Shown one piece after another: positions 1 through 6,004 of a DNA stretch of 8,467 nucleotides (within the stretch, counting starts at the first letter, position 1; the number at the start of each line of letters is the position of its first letter). Made by a program: the position numbers and the translations under genes. The DNA comes from Pseudothermotoga sp. Lineage in GTDB: Bacteria > Thermotogota > Thermotogae > Thermotogales > DSM-5069. The notes below the pieces were generated by a model. It had not been told where the DNA came from. It did no database searches and saw only the letters and a program-made list of their open reading frames with translations. Location of the stretch: assembly GCA_028276125.1 (NCBI GenBank), contig JAPYWY010000057.1:1-8467 (forward strand), written 5' to 3'.

Positions 1-22
1 GGGGAAGAGAATGGAGATTCAA
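1..22 (-). CDS. rnpA: Probable start of ribonuclease P protein component (partial, runs off the left edge)
   Basis: Only seven codons and one base are visible. The TTG start overlaps the rpmH TGA stop as TTGA and reads M-N-L-H-S-L-P before the edge. RnpA proteins often begin with a short 'F/L-P-K/R-x-x-R-L' segment, so the SLP fits but proves little. The main support is context: rpmH is followed by rnpA in most bacteria. A GGAG at 32-35 sits 9 nt before the TTG. An in-frame ATG at 35-37 is an alternative start. A TAG at 38-40 closes the frame further upstream, so a long extension through rpmH is not possible. RnpA would be the protein cofactor of RNase P, which matures tRNA 5' ends. The identity is inferred from synteny and needs the sequence to the left. 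Confidence 0.45.
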
Positions 23-153
23 ACTGCCAATCTCCATCTACCTTTCGCCCTTCTGCGGGCGAGCACTTTCCTTCCCGAAGCTGTACGGGATCTGACAAGA
101 AAACCGTGCGTCTTCTGTCTCTTTCTTCTGTTCGGTTGGTAAGTTCTCTTCAT
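19..153 (-). CDS. rpmH: 50S ribosomal protein L34
   Basis: This 44-residue, very basic protein starts MKRTYQPNRRK, continues with THGFLVRSRT and ends KGRWRLAV before TGA. That is the L34 signature along its whole length, and 44 residues is the usual size. L34 is a small structural protein of the large ribosomal subunit that binds 23S rRNA. The ATG at 151-153 is preceded by AAGGAGG (162-168) with an 8-nt spacer, so the start is well supported. It lies 18 nt after the disA stop with no terminator or clear promoter between them, so it is probably cotranscribed with the clpC-radA-disA block. Its stop overlaps the probable rnpA start. In many bacteria rpmH-rnpA lies near dnaA and oriC. Here the upstream neighbour is disA. 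Confidence 0.97.
   Translation of the reverse strand: MKRTYQPNRRKRQKTHGFLVRSRTASGRKVLARRRAKGRWRLAV
32..35 (-). promoter_or_regulatory. Candidate ribosome binding site for rnpA inside the end of rpmH
   Basis: The minus strand reads GGAG here, 9 nt before the TTG at 20-22. It favours the TTG over the ATG at 35-37, whose nearest purine-rich motif is only about 3 nt away. Its position inside rpmH suggests that rnpA translation depends on ribosomes finishing rpmH. Confidence 0.4.
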
Positions 154-161
154 CTCGCCTT

Positions 162-168
162 CCTCCTT
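162..168 (-). promoter_or_regulatory. Strong ribosome binding site of rpmH
   Basis: The minus strand reads AAGGAGG, a full anti-16S match, 8 nt before the rpmH ATG. It begins only a few bases after the disA stop. It confirms that the short rpmH frame is a real gene with its own translation start. Confidence 0.85.
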
Positions 169-171
169 CTC

Positions 172-1248
172 CTATTCCGGTTTCTTTCCACTCTGAGTTT
201 TTTCCCTTCTTCTTATCATACCAAGACTGGACGCGATTGCCAACGCCCTTTTTTCTCCGATTCCGTCCACGGATTTGAGTTCCTCAAGATCCGATTCACC
301 GAGGTTCTTCAAGTTCTTGAATGTCCTCACCAGGTTTTGAGACACGTTCAGGGGGATCCGCACTGTGTCTGTCAAGAACCTGTAACCCTTCGGATAGACC
401 ACGGTCTCACCGGCCTGTGCGACCGTTTGAACGTCGAGGCCAAGTTCCCTGATGATCTTCAACTCCGTTAGGTTCCTCTCTTGTTTAAGCCTTTCGATCA
501 CTTCCATGGCCTGATCTGGACCAACATCCGCCGCGCTGTAGTCCATGATCAAGAGCATCGTGGTTTCCTCGATGTCCGAGAGAACCTCTTCCAACTGCGC
601 CCAGATCAGATTGGCTTCCGCACCGAGTTCTACCATGAAGGGGTAGATCTCCTCGTATATCCTCATCATCCTTATCGCTTTCTCTATGGTCCTTGCCACA
701 TCGTAGATCGATACACCCGCATCAAACCTGACGGAATCGATAGAAGATAGCAGTTTATCAAGATTGAAGCGATACTTTTCCATCGCGTTCAGAGCCTGAG
801 ATACCCTCGCCATCAACAATCTGGTGTCGCTGAGCACGTACTTGTGGGGTCCGTAGTACACGGTCACGACGTTCCTGCGTTTCGAGATCGCGACAACCAT
901 GCAGTTCGTCTGACGCGCCACCCTTTCCGCAGTCCTGTGACGGGTACCAGTTTCCACCGTTGGAATAGTTGGATCGGGAACGAGGTGTGCGTTGGCTATC
1001 AAGATCTTCGAAACATCTTCTGAGACCACCACCGCTCCGTCCATCTTCGAAAGCTCGTACAACCTCTCCGGTGTGAAGGTACAGTTCACCTCGAAACCAC
1101 CCTGAATGATGCTCCTGTACTTTGAAAGATCATCAACGAAGAGTATCAGCGCACCGAGGTTCGCCGACATTATGTCGTCCAGAGCCTTCCTGAGTTTCGT
1201 ACCCGGAGACAACAGGGCTATCTTGTTGAGCAGTTCATTCGCTATCAA
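172..1248 (-). CDS. disA: DNA integrity scanning protein DisA, diadenylate cyclase
   Basis: DisA condenses two ATP into the second messenger c-di-AMP. It forms an octamer that senses branched DNA such as Holliday junctions. The N-terminal DAC domain (about residues 1-145) carries both catalytic motifs: DGA at 70-72 and GTRHRTAER at 101-109. A helical linker follows. A C-terminal helix-hairpin-helix DNA-binding domain contains VDGIGEKR at 327-334. The 358-residue length matches the family, and no key residue is missing. The start is TTG: the frame upstream closes at a TGA three codons before it, and a GGGAG lies 9 nt upstream. The first 14 nt overlap the end of radA, which implies translational coupling to RadA, a protein that modulates DisA activity in Bacillus. 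A basic tail (RRREK...GKKPE) follows the HhH domain. Confidence 0.97.
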   Translation of the reverse strand: MIANELLNKIALLSPGTKLRKALDDIMSANLGALILFVDDLSKYRSIIQGGFEVNCTFTPERLYELSKMDGAVVVSEDVSKILIANAHLVPDPTIPTVETGTRHRTAERVARQTNCMVVAISKRRNVVTVYYGPHKYVLSDTRLLMARVSQALNAMEKYRFNLDKLLSSIDSVRFDAGVSIYDVARTIEKAIRMMRIYEEIYPFMVELGAEANLIWAQLEEVLSDIEETTMLLIMDYSAADVGPDQAMEVIERLKQERNLTELKIIRELGLDVQTVAQAGETVVYPKGYRFLTDTVRIPLNVSQNLVRTFKNLKNLGESDLEELKSVDGIGEKRALAIASSLGMIRRREKTQSGKKPE

Positions 1249-2566
1249 CCTTCCTCACTCCCAAAACGTCCAAAAGAGATCTCACATCTTTCAGTGCGCG
1301 AAAACCATTGGCGAGATCCGAGCCCGCGGGCAACAGTATCTTTTCCAACTCGACCTTGCTCAGCGCGTCGAGACGGTTTTTGATCCTGTGAACAGGTCTG
1401 ATCCTCCCATCCAAACTGATCTCGCCGAAGGCCGCAGTTCTTCCGAGAGAGATCTCGGTCAGAGAAGAAACGATGGCACAGGCCACAGCCAGATCCGCAG
1501 CTGTGTCGGTTATTCTCAAACCGCCCATGACGTTCACATACACGTCTCGACTCTCCAAAGGAAGACGAGTTTGTCGTTCCAGAATGGCTATCAGCATCAA
1601 GAGTCTGGTCAAATCGTAGCCGTTGCTCACGCGCCTTGGTGAGACGGATCTCGCCTTCGAGACGAGCGCCTGCAGTTGCACGACGAGGGGTTTTGAACCT
1701 TCGATCACGCAGCTGAAACAATTGCCAGCTGGCGGTTCTTCTATATCTATCAGGAAAGATTCATCTATCTGTTTCAAACCCAGCTCGGTCATCTCAAAGA
1801 TGCACATCTCTCCTGAGGGACCGAATCGGTTCTTGACGACCCTGAGGACCCTGAAATCCGTGTTCGTTTCTCCTTCGAAGTAGATCACGGTGTCAACGAG
1901 ATGCTCAACCATCTTTGGACCCGCTATCTCACCACTCTTTGTTATGTGTGCTATGAGCAGTGCGGGGATCGAAAGTTGCTTGCAGCGTTCCGTGATAAGC
2001 GAAGCCGCTGTGCGCACCTGAGCGACACTTCCGGGATAAGCACCGACCTGCTCCGAATACATGGCTTGGAGTGAATCCACGACCAAAAAGCGATAAGAGT
2101 TGTCCAGAGTGTTCAGCACAGCTTGCGGATCGTTTTCGCTCAACACAACGACGTTGCCTTTGAAACGACAGTCAAACCTCGTCGCCCTGTAACCAACCTG
2201 CTCCGCCGACTCTTCGGCTGTAACGTACAACACCTTGAACATGCTCGCAAGATGACATGAGATTTGGAGAGCCAGGCTGCTCTTGCCAACGCCTGGCTCC
2301 CCGCCGAGCAAAACCACTTGTCCTGGCAAGAAACCCCCACTCAACGCCTCGTCAAGCTCGGAAAAGCCCGTTCGGATCCTCTCCGATTTCGTCTCTGTTA
2401 TAATGCCCGTCAAGCTGACAGGTTCGACCACGTCCCTCCGTCGTTCGCTCTCAACGTGTGTGACCTGCCTGGCCGTGTTCCAAGCACCACAGCTCGGACA
2501 CCTTCCGAACCATTTCAGTGACTCGTAGCCACAGCTTTCACAGACGAAGTGAGTAGCCTTCTTCAT
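1235..2566 (-). CDS. radA: DNA repair protein RadA (Sms), RecA-like branch-migration ATPase
   Basis: RadA promotes branch migration and DNA unwinding during recombinational repair together with RecA. All family parts are present, counted from the chosen start. A four-Cys zinc finger has C9, C12, C23 and C26. Walker A is GGEPGVGKSS at 88-97 and the Walker B-like strand is LVVDS at 161-165. The RadA-specific KNRFG motif is at 245-249. A Lon-protease-like C-terminal domain (about 285-440) includes GEISLDGRIRPV at 381-392. The length of 443 residues is typical. The frame is open 23 codons further upstream into clpC. The ATG at 2564-2566 is preferred because it begins the conserved zinc-finger segment, overlaps the clpC stop as ATGA, and has GGGAG about 10 nt upstream. 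The end overlaps disA by 14 nt. Confidence 0.97.
   Translation of the reverse strand: MKKATHFVCESCGYESLKWFGRCPSCGAWNTARQVTHVESERRRDVVEPVSLTGIITETKSERIRTGFSELDEALSGGFLPGQVVLLGGEPGVGKSSLALQISCHLASMFKVLYVTAEESAEQVGYRATRFDCRFKGNVVVLSENDPQAVLNTLDNSYRFLVVDSLQAMYSEQVGAYPGSVAQVRTAASLITERCKQLSIPALLIAHITKSGEIAGPKMVEHLVDTVIYFEGETNTDFRVLRVVKNRFGPSGEMCIFEMTELGLKQIDESFLIDIEEPPAGNCFSCVIEGSKPLVVQLQALVSKARSVSPRRVSNGYDLTRLLMLIAILERQTRLPLESRDVYVNVMGGLRITDTAADLAVACAIVSSLTEISLGRTAAFGEISLDGRIRPVHRIKNRLDALSKVELEKILLPAGSDLANGFRALKDVRSLLDVLGVRKVDSE
1258..1262 (-). promoter_or_regulatory. Ribosome binding site supporting the TTG start of disA
   Basis: The minus strand reads GGGAG here, 9 nt before the TTG at 1246-1248. 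A second purine block, GAGGAAGG, fills the spacer right up to the TTG. The site lies within the last codons of radA, which fits coupled translation. Confidence 0.55.
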
Positions 2567-5016
2567 CCTTGTAGAACTCCCGCCTTCGTTGTGCGCCTTT
2601 TGGTGAATTTCAAACCATCTCTTCCCCGCGAGCAAACTATGACGTCACCCGAGCTGAACTTGCCCCTCAGTATCTCTTCAGCCAGTGGGTCTTCCAAGTA
2701 CTGTTGGATGGCCCGCTTCAAAGGTCTTGCACCGTAAACGGGATCGAAACCTTTCTCTATCAAAAACTCTCTGGCAGATTTCGCCAAAACGACATCGAGT
2801 CCCTTGCTCTTCAACCTTTCTCTCAAGTCTGAGACAAGTATGTCGATGATCTTTGAAACGTCCTCCTTCGACAACGGATGGAAGACCACTATTTCGTCTA
2901 TTCGGTTCAAAAACTCCGGTCTGAAGGTTTTCCTGACCTCGTCCAGAACGAGCGTCTTCATCTCTTCGTAGTCACGTTGCGCATCTTCCTGTGAGACAAA
3001 ACCGAGCGTTCTCTTAGACTTGTTTATCAACGTGCCTCCGATGTTGCTTGTCATCACGATGATCGTGTTCTTGAAGTCCACTTCTCTTCCCTGAGAGTCG
3101 GTCAATCGACCATCGTCCATGATCTGCAACAAGATGTTGAACACATCTGGATGTGCCTTCTCGATCTCATCGAACAGTATGACCGAGAAGGGCCTGCGTC
3201 TGACCTTTTCTGTCAGCGTACCACCCTCTTCGTAGCCAACATAGCCTGGAGGTGCTCCGATCAGTCTTGACACCGAGAACCTCTCCATGTACTCGCTCAT
3301 GTCGAATCTCACCAACGCCTTTTCGTCGCCGAAGAGGTAAGCAGCGAGCACCTTCGTCAACTCCGTCTTACCCACACCCGTGGGTCCAAGGAACAAAAAC
3401 ACACCGATGGGACGCCTGGGATCTTTCAAGCCGCTGCGGGCACGCCTTATGGCCCTCGCTATGGCCTTTATGGCTTCGTCCTGACCCACAATACGCTGAT
3501 GTAAAGCCTTTTCCAAGTTCAACAGCTTTTCGCTCTCGCTCTCTTCTATCTTCATCAAGGGTATACCCGTCCAACTCGACACGACCTCCGCGACTTGATC
3601 AACATCGACGGTTATTATCGAAGACTCGATGGTCTTTCTCCACTCCTGGTACTTTTCGTTCAACTGTGCCGAAAGCATTCTCTCCTCTTCTTTCAGTTCT
3701 GCGGCCTTCTCGTAGTCTTGGTTCAACACGGCGAGCTCCTTGTCGTTCTTAACCTGTTCCAAGTGCGACTTCAGCAGCTGTATCTCAGGTGGGAGAACGA
3801 AACTCTTCAAACGTGCCCTCGCGCCAGCTTCGTCCACCACGTCGATGGCTTTGTCCGGCAGGAAGTGGTCTGTGATGTAACGTTTCGACAGATAAACCGC
3901 TGCTTCGAGTGCGGAGTCGGTGTATTTGACCCTGTGGTGCGATTCGTACTTGTGCCTCAAACCTTTGAGGATTTCGAGCGTTTCCTCAGCACTCGGCTCT
4001 CTGATGTAGATCTTCTGGAAACGTCTCTCGAGCGCCGCATCCTTCTCAATGTATTTCCTGTACTCGTCGGGTGTTGTCGCACCTATGCACTTGATTTCGC
4101 CTCTCGCGAGCGCAGGCTTCAAGATGTTCGCGGCATCCACAGCACCTTCGGCCGAACCGGCTCCAACTATCGTGTGTATCTCGTCTATGAAAAGTATTAT
4201 GTTTGGATCGCGACTGACAACCTGCAACAACTTCTTCATCCTCTTCTCGAACTCGCCCCTGTACTTGGTACCAGCCACGAGAGCGGCAACGTCGAGAGAG
4301 AATATCGTCTTGTGCTTGAGGGGTTCTGGAACTTCCCCTGCAACGATTCGTTGTGCCAGTCCTTCCACGATCGCAGTCTTACCGATGCCAGGCTCACCTA
4401 TGAGCACGGGATTGTTCTTCTTCCTTCGCACGAGAACCTGCATTACGCGCTCTATTTCTTCTTCCCTGCCTATGACCGGATCGAGCTGGTTTTTCATCGC
4501 AAGGGCCGTGAGGTCTATGCCAAAACCTTCCAGGTGTCTGACGGAAGGGTTGTCGGACGTTCTCTCAACATCGTAGTCCGAATCACGCTGCTGGGAGTTT
4601 TCAACCACTATCCTCCTGAGCGTTCCAAGGTCCACACCCATCTTCCTGAGCACGTGCACGGCTATGCCCTCGCCTTCTCTTATGATCCCCAAGAGGATGT
4701 GCTCGGGCTGTATCTTCTCGCTCCCCAGGTACTTCGCCTCTTCGTACGCGAGTTCGATGACACGCTTGGCCCTGGGCGTCATCTGGGGCGAACTCGAATA
4801 ACCTCTCATGCCCATGCCGACCATCGATATGATCTCGTTCTTTGCGCGCGCGTAGGTGACACCCATTTCACCGAGTGACTCGCTCAGCGGAGAATCCTGC
4901 TTCAGTATCGCGAGCAGAATGTGTTCGGTTCCGACGTAAGAATGTCCCATTTCAATGGCTTCCTTCTGGGCCTCCACGATCAACCTTGCAGAGCCTTCTG
5001 AAAATTTATCGAACAT
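2563..5016 (-). CDS. clpC: ATP-dependent Clp protease ATP-binding subunit ClpC (AAA+ unfoldase)
   Basis: This Hsp100 unfoldase threads proteins into the ClpP peptidase. Counted from ATG 5016 it has 817 residues, normal for ClpC. Two Clp_N repeats (about 1-60 and 78-140) bind adaptors. The first AAA+ module has Walker A GEPGIGKT at 207-214 and Walker B ILFIDE at 274-279. A middle domain with a UVR-like segment (about 428-452, around DYEKAAELKEEE) marks it as ClpC rather than ClpA or ClpB. The second AAA+ module has GPTGVGKT at 544-551, VILFDE at 612-617 and an arginine-finger region FRPEFLNRID at 698-707. The LGF tripeptide at 671-673 is the expected ClpP-docking loop. The frame also contains GTG 5025 and ATG 5022, but only ATG 5016 has a good spacing from AAGGAG. 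The stop overlaps the radA ATG. No ctsR, mcsA or mcsB lies next to it. Confidence 0.98.
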   Translation of the reverse strand: MFDKFSEGSARLIVEAQKEAIEMGHSYVGTEHILLAILKQDSPLSESLGEMGVTYARAKNEIISMVGMGMRGYSSSPQMTPRAKRVIELAYEEAKYLGSEKIQPEHILLGIIREGEGIAVHVLRKMGVDLGTLRRIVVENSQQRDSDYDVERTSDNPSVRHLEGFGIDLTALAMKNQLDPVIGREEEIERVMQVLVRRKKNNPVLIGEPGIGKTAIVEGLAQRIVAGEVPEPLKHKTIFSLDVAALVAGTKYRGEFEKRMKKLLQVVSRDPNIILFIDEIHTIVGAGSAEGAVDAANILKPALARGEIKCIGATTPDEYRKYIEKDAALERRFQKIYIREPSAEETLEILKGLRHKYESHHRVKYTDSALEAAVYLSKRYITDHFLPDKAIDVVDEAGARARLKSFVLPPEIQLLKSHLEQVKNDKELAVLNQDYEKAAELKEEERMLSAQLNEKYQEWRKTIESSIITVDVDQVAEVVSSWTGIPLMKIEESESEKLLNLEKALHQRIVGQDEAIKAIARAIRRARSGLKDPRRPIGVFLFLGPTGVGKTELTKVLAAYLFGDEKALVRFDMSEYMERFSVSRLIGAPPGYVGYEEGGTLTEKVRRRPFSVILFDEIEKAHPDVFNILLQIMDDGRLTDSQGREVDFKNTIIVMTSNIGGTLINKSKRTLGFVSQEDAQRDYEEMKTLVLDEVRKTFRPEFLNRIDEIVVFHPLSKEDVSKIIDILVSDLRERLKSKGLDVVLAKSAREFLIEKGFDPVYGARPLKRAIQQYLEDPLAEEILRGKFSSGDVIVCSRGRDGLKFTKRRTTKAGVLQG

Positions 5017-5024
5017 TCGCATCA

Positions 5025-5030
5025 CTCCTT
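5025..5030 (-). promoter_or_regulatory. Ribosome binding site that decides the clpC start
   Basis: The minus strand reads AAGGAG. The AGGAG core (5025-5029) lies 8 nt before ATG 5014-5016. It lies only 2 nt before ATG 5020-5022 and overlaps GTG 5023-5025. The third start is therefore the likely one. It also gives the conserved N-terminus MFDKFSE. Confidence 0.75.
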
Positions 5031-5037
5031 TCTTTCT

Positions 5038-5601
5038 TCATAAAGACACAACCAGTGCCACCACATTATTTAGACAGTGTACTATGATACAAGGTACAAG
5101 AGAACCGTGAACCTCCTTTATCGTTCCGAGTAGCAACGACGTTACAAATATCTGAGGAAAAACGGAAAACGGGTGAAAGAACGAGAACAACAGAGACGTC
5201 ACGATTATCGCTCCGTTCGTGCCGAAGCGCTTCTTGGCGACGGATTGCGCGTAACCACGGAAGGCAACCTCTTCTGCCAAAGGCGCAAGGATCACGAGCA
5301 AGACGATCATGGCTGGATCCAAACTCATCTTTTGAACCACGCTCGATTCTTCTGGGAAGACCAAACTCGTTACAGCGAGCAAACCGTAAAGCAAAAGTAA
5401 GTACAACAAGCTCCTCAATATGATTCCCTTTCTGTACACGAACAGCGGACCGAGATGCTCCAGCTTCATGAAGGTGAAGCTCACGGTCAAGAGTGAAGCA
5501 TACCACACAGTTGCGGTCCACAAAGAACCGTTCCAGCCAACTATCAGTGGTCCCGAGAACAGCACGAGCAAAAACAGCAGGAACAAAATTCGGCTCCTCA
5601 T
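5038..5601 (-). CDS. CPBP family intramembrane metalloprotease-like protein (CAAX protease/bacteriocin-processing family)
   Basis: This 187-residue polytopic membrane protein has about six or seven hydrophobic segments, roughly at 4-20, 28-45, 60-80, 97-110, 130-142, 148-162 and 168-186. The three sequence motifs of the CPBP/Abi family are intact: EExxxR at E110, E111 and R115; FxxxH at F139 and H143; HxxxN at H175 and N179. Relatives include the eukaryotic CAAX protease Rce1, and bacterial members are linked to peptide processing or self-immunity. The substrate cannot be told from sequence. The ATG at 5599-5601 has a GGAG 9 nt upstream. It is the first gene after the hairpin that ends the previous unit and stands 21 nt before clpC, so the two are probably cotranscribed. 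Membrane proteolysis beside an unfoldase suggests a stress or envelope role, which is inference. Confidence 0.85.
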   Translation of the reverse strand: MRSRILFLLFLLVLFSGPLIVGWNGSLWTATVWYASLLTVSFTFMKLEHLGPLFVYRKGIILRSLLYLLLLYGLLAVTSLVFPEESSVVQKMSLDPAMIVLLVILAPLAEEVAFRGYAQSVAKKRFGTNGAIIVTSLLFSFFHPFSVFPQIFVTSLLLGTIKEVHGSLVPCIIVHCLNNVVALVVSL

Positions 5602-5620
5602 GCTTCACTTCTCCACTAAA

Positions 5621-5629
5621 ATTCTACCA
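5621..5629 (-). promoter_or_regulatory. Candidate extended -10 promoter of the CPBP-clpC-radA-disA-rpmH unit
   Basis: The minus strand reads TGGTAGAAT, matching the extended -10 form TGnTAnAAT. No convincing -35 is seen 16-18 nt upstream, where the terminator stem lies. Transcription from it would begin near 5614, giving a 5' leader of only about 13 nt that barely contains the GGAG. The site rests on a short pattern match and its position between two units. Confidence 0.3.
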
Positions 5630-5630
5630 T

Positions 5631-5665
5631 CAAAGCGAAACCAGCACCTGAATTCCAGGTGCTGG
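5631..5665 (-). terminator. Hairpin terminator after metK-rpsT
   Basis: A perfect inverted repeat pairs CCAGCACCTG (5641-5650) with CAGGTGCTGG (5656-5665) around a 5-nt loop. On the minus strand it is followed by TTTCGCTTTG (5640-5631). It lies 37 nt after the rpsT stop, so it fits the end of the M23-metK-rpsT unit. The U tract is broken, so termination may be incomplete and allow read-through into CPBP-clpC. The other strand lacks a T run after the stem (it reads AACAGACAAG). Confidence 0.7.
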
Positions 5666-5702
5666 AACAGACAAGAAAAAACGCCTTAAGTTTATCGACT
5701 TT

Positions 5703-5990
5703 TCAGTTTTGAACCGCCTGAAGACTCTTGTTCACGAGGTTCATGAGGCGGGACTTCCTGCGCGCGGCCTGATTCTTGTGGATGGCGCCCTTGGATGCGG
5801 CCTTGTCTATGGCCGAGATCGCCTCGTTGACCAGTTGCATGACCTTGTCCCTTTCCTCTTTGGCCTTCACGGCTTCAACAACACGCTTGATGGCGTTCTT
5901 CATCCTTGTCTTGTAAGATCTATTCCTCTCTCTTCTTTCATTGGACTGTCTGACGCGTTTCAGAGCCGACTTGTTAACTTTCTTCGCCAC
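5703..5990 (-). CDS. rpsT: 30S ribosomal protein S20
   Basis: S20 is a helical, basic primary binder of 16S rRNA in the small subunit. The 95-residue protein has the family pattern. The start KKVNKSALKRVRQSNERRE corresponds to the usual 'KSAxKRxRxxxxRRxRN' region. RNRSYKTRMKNAIKRV follows, and the C-terminal part contains KGAIHKNQAARRKSRL. The start is GTG at 5988-5990, preceded by GGAGG (5999-6003) with an 8-nt spacer, so a non-AUG start with a strong binding site is well supported. It lies 14 nt after the metK stop and is surely cotranscribed with it. A non-AUG start is also known for E. coli rpsT, where it takes part in autogenous control. Whether that applies here is unknown. Confidence 0.95.
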   Translation of the reverse strand: MAKKVNKSALKRVRQSNERRERNRSYKTRMKNAIKRVVEAVKAKEERDKVMQLVNEAISAIDKAASKGAIHKNQAARRKSRLMNLVNKSLQAVQN

Positions 5991-5997
5991 AGTTTTT

Positions 5998-6004
5998 CCC
6001 TCCC
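5998..6004 (-). promoter_or_regulatory. Strong ribosome binding site of rpsT with a GTG start
   Basis: The minus strand reads GGGAGGG. It begins directly after the metK TAA and fills much of the 14-nt metK-rpsT gap. The 8-nt spacer from its GGAGG core to GTG 5990 fixes the start of S20. Confidence 0.75.

Noticed and set aside
2567..2635. An N-terminal extension of 23 residues on RadA
   Set aside because: It lies within clpC coding sequence and precedes the conserved zinc-finger start. The ATGA overlap at 2563-2566 is the natural junction.
3595..4878. A 427-codon open frame on the plus strand opposite clpC
   Set aside because: It is antisense to a fully conserved ClpC, has no recognisable domain, and comes from the codon bias of clpC. 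Other plus-strand frames, such as those around 4049-4576 and 1106-1642, are rejected for the same reason.
5066..5608. A 180-codon frame overlapping the CPBP gene in another minus-strand frame
   Set aside because: It has no membrane pattern or known motif, while the 5038-5601 frame has all CPBP motifs and a good ribosome binding site.
5675..5680. A six-T run on the minus strand shortly after rpsT as a terminator tail
   Set aside because: No GC-rich stem precedes it. The preceding bases form no stable hairpin, and the real hairpin comes later, at 5641-5665.
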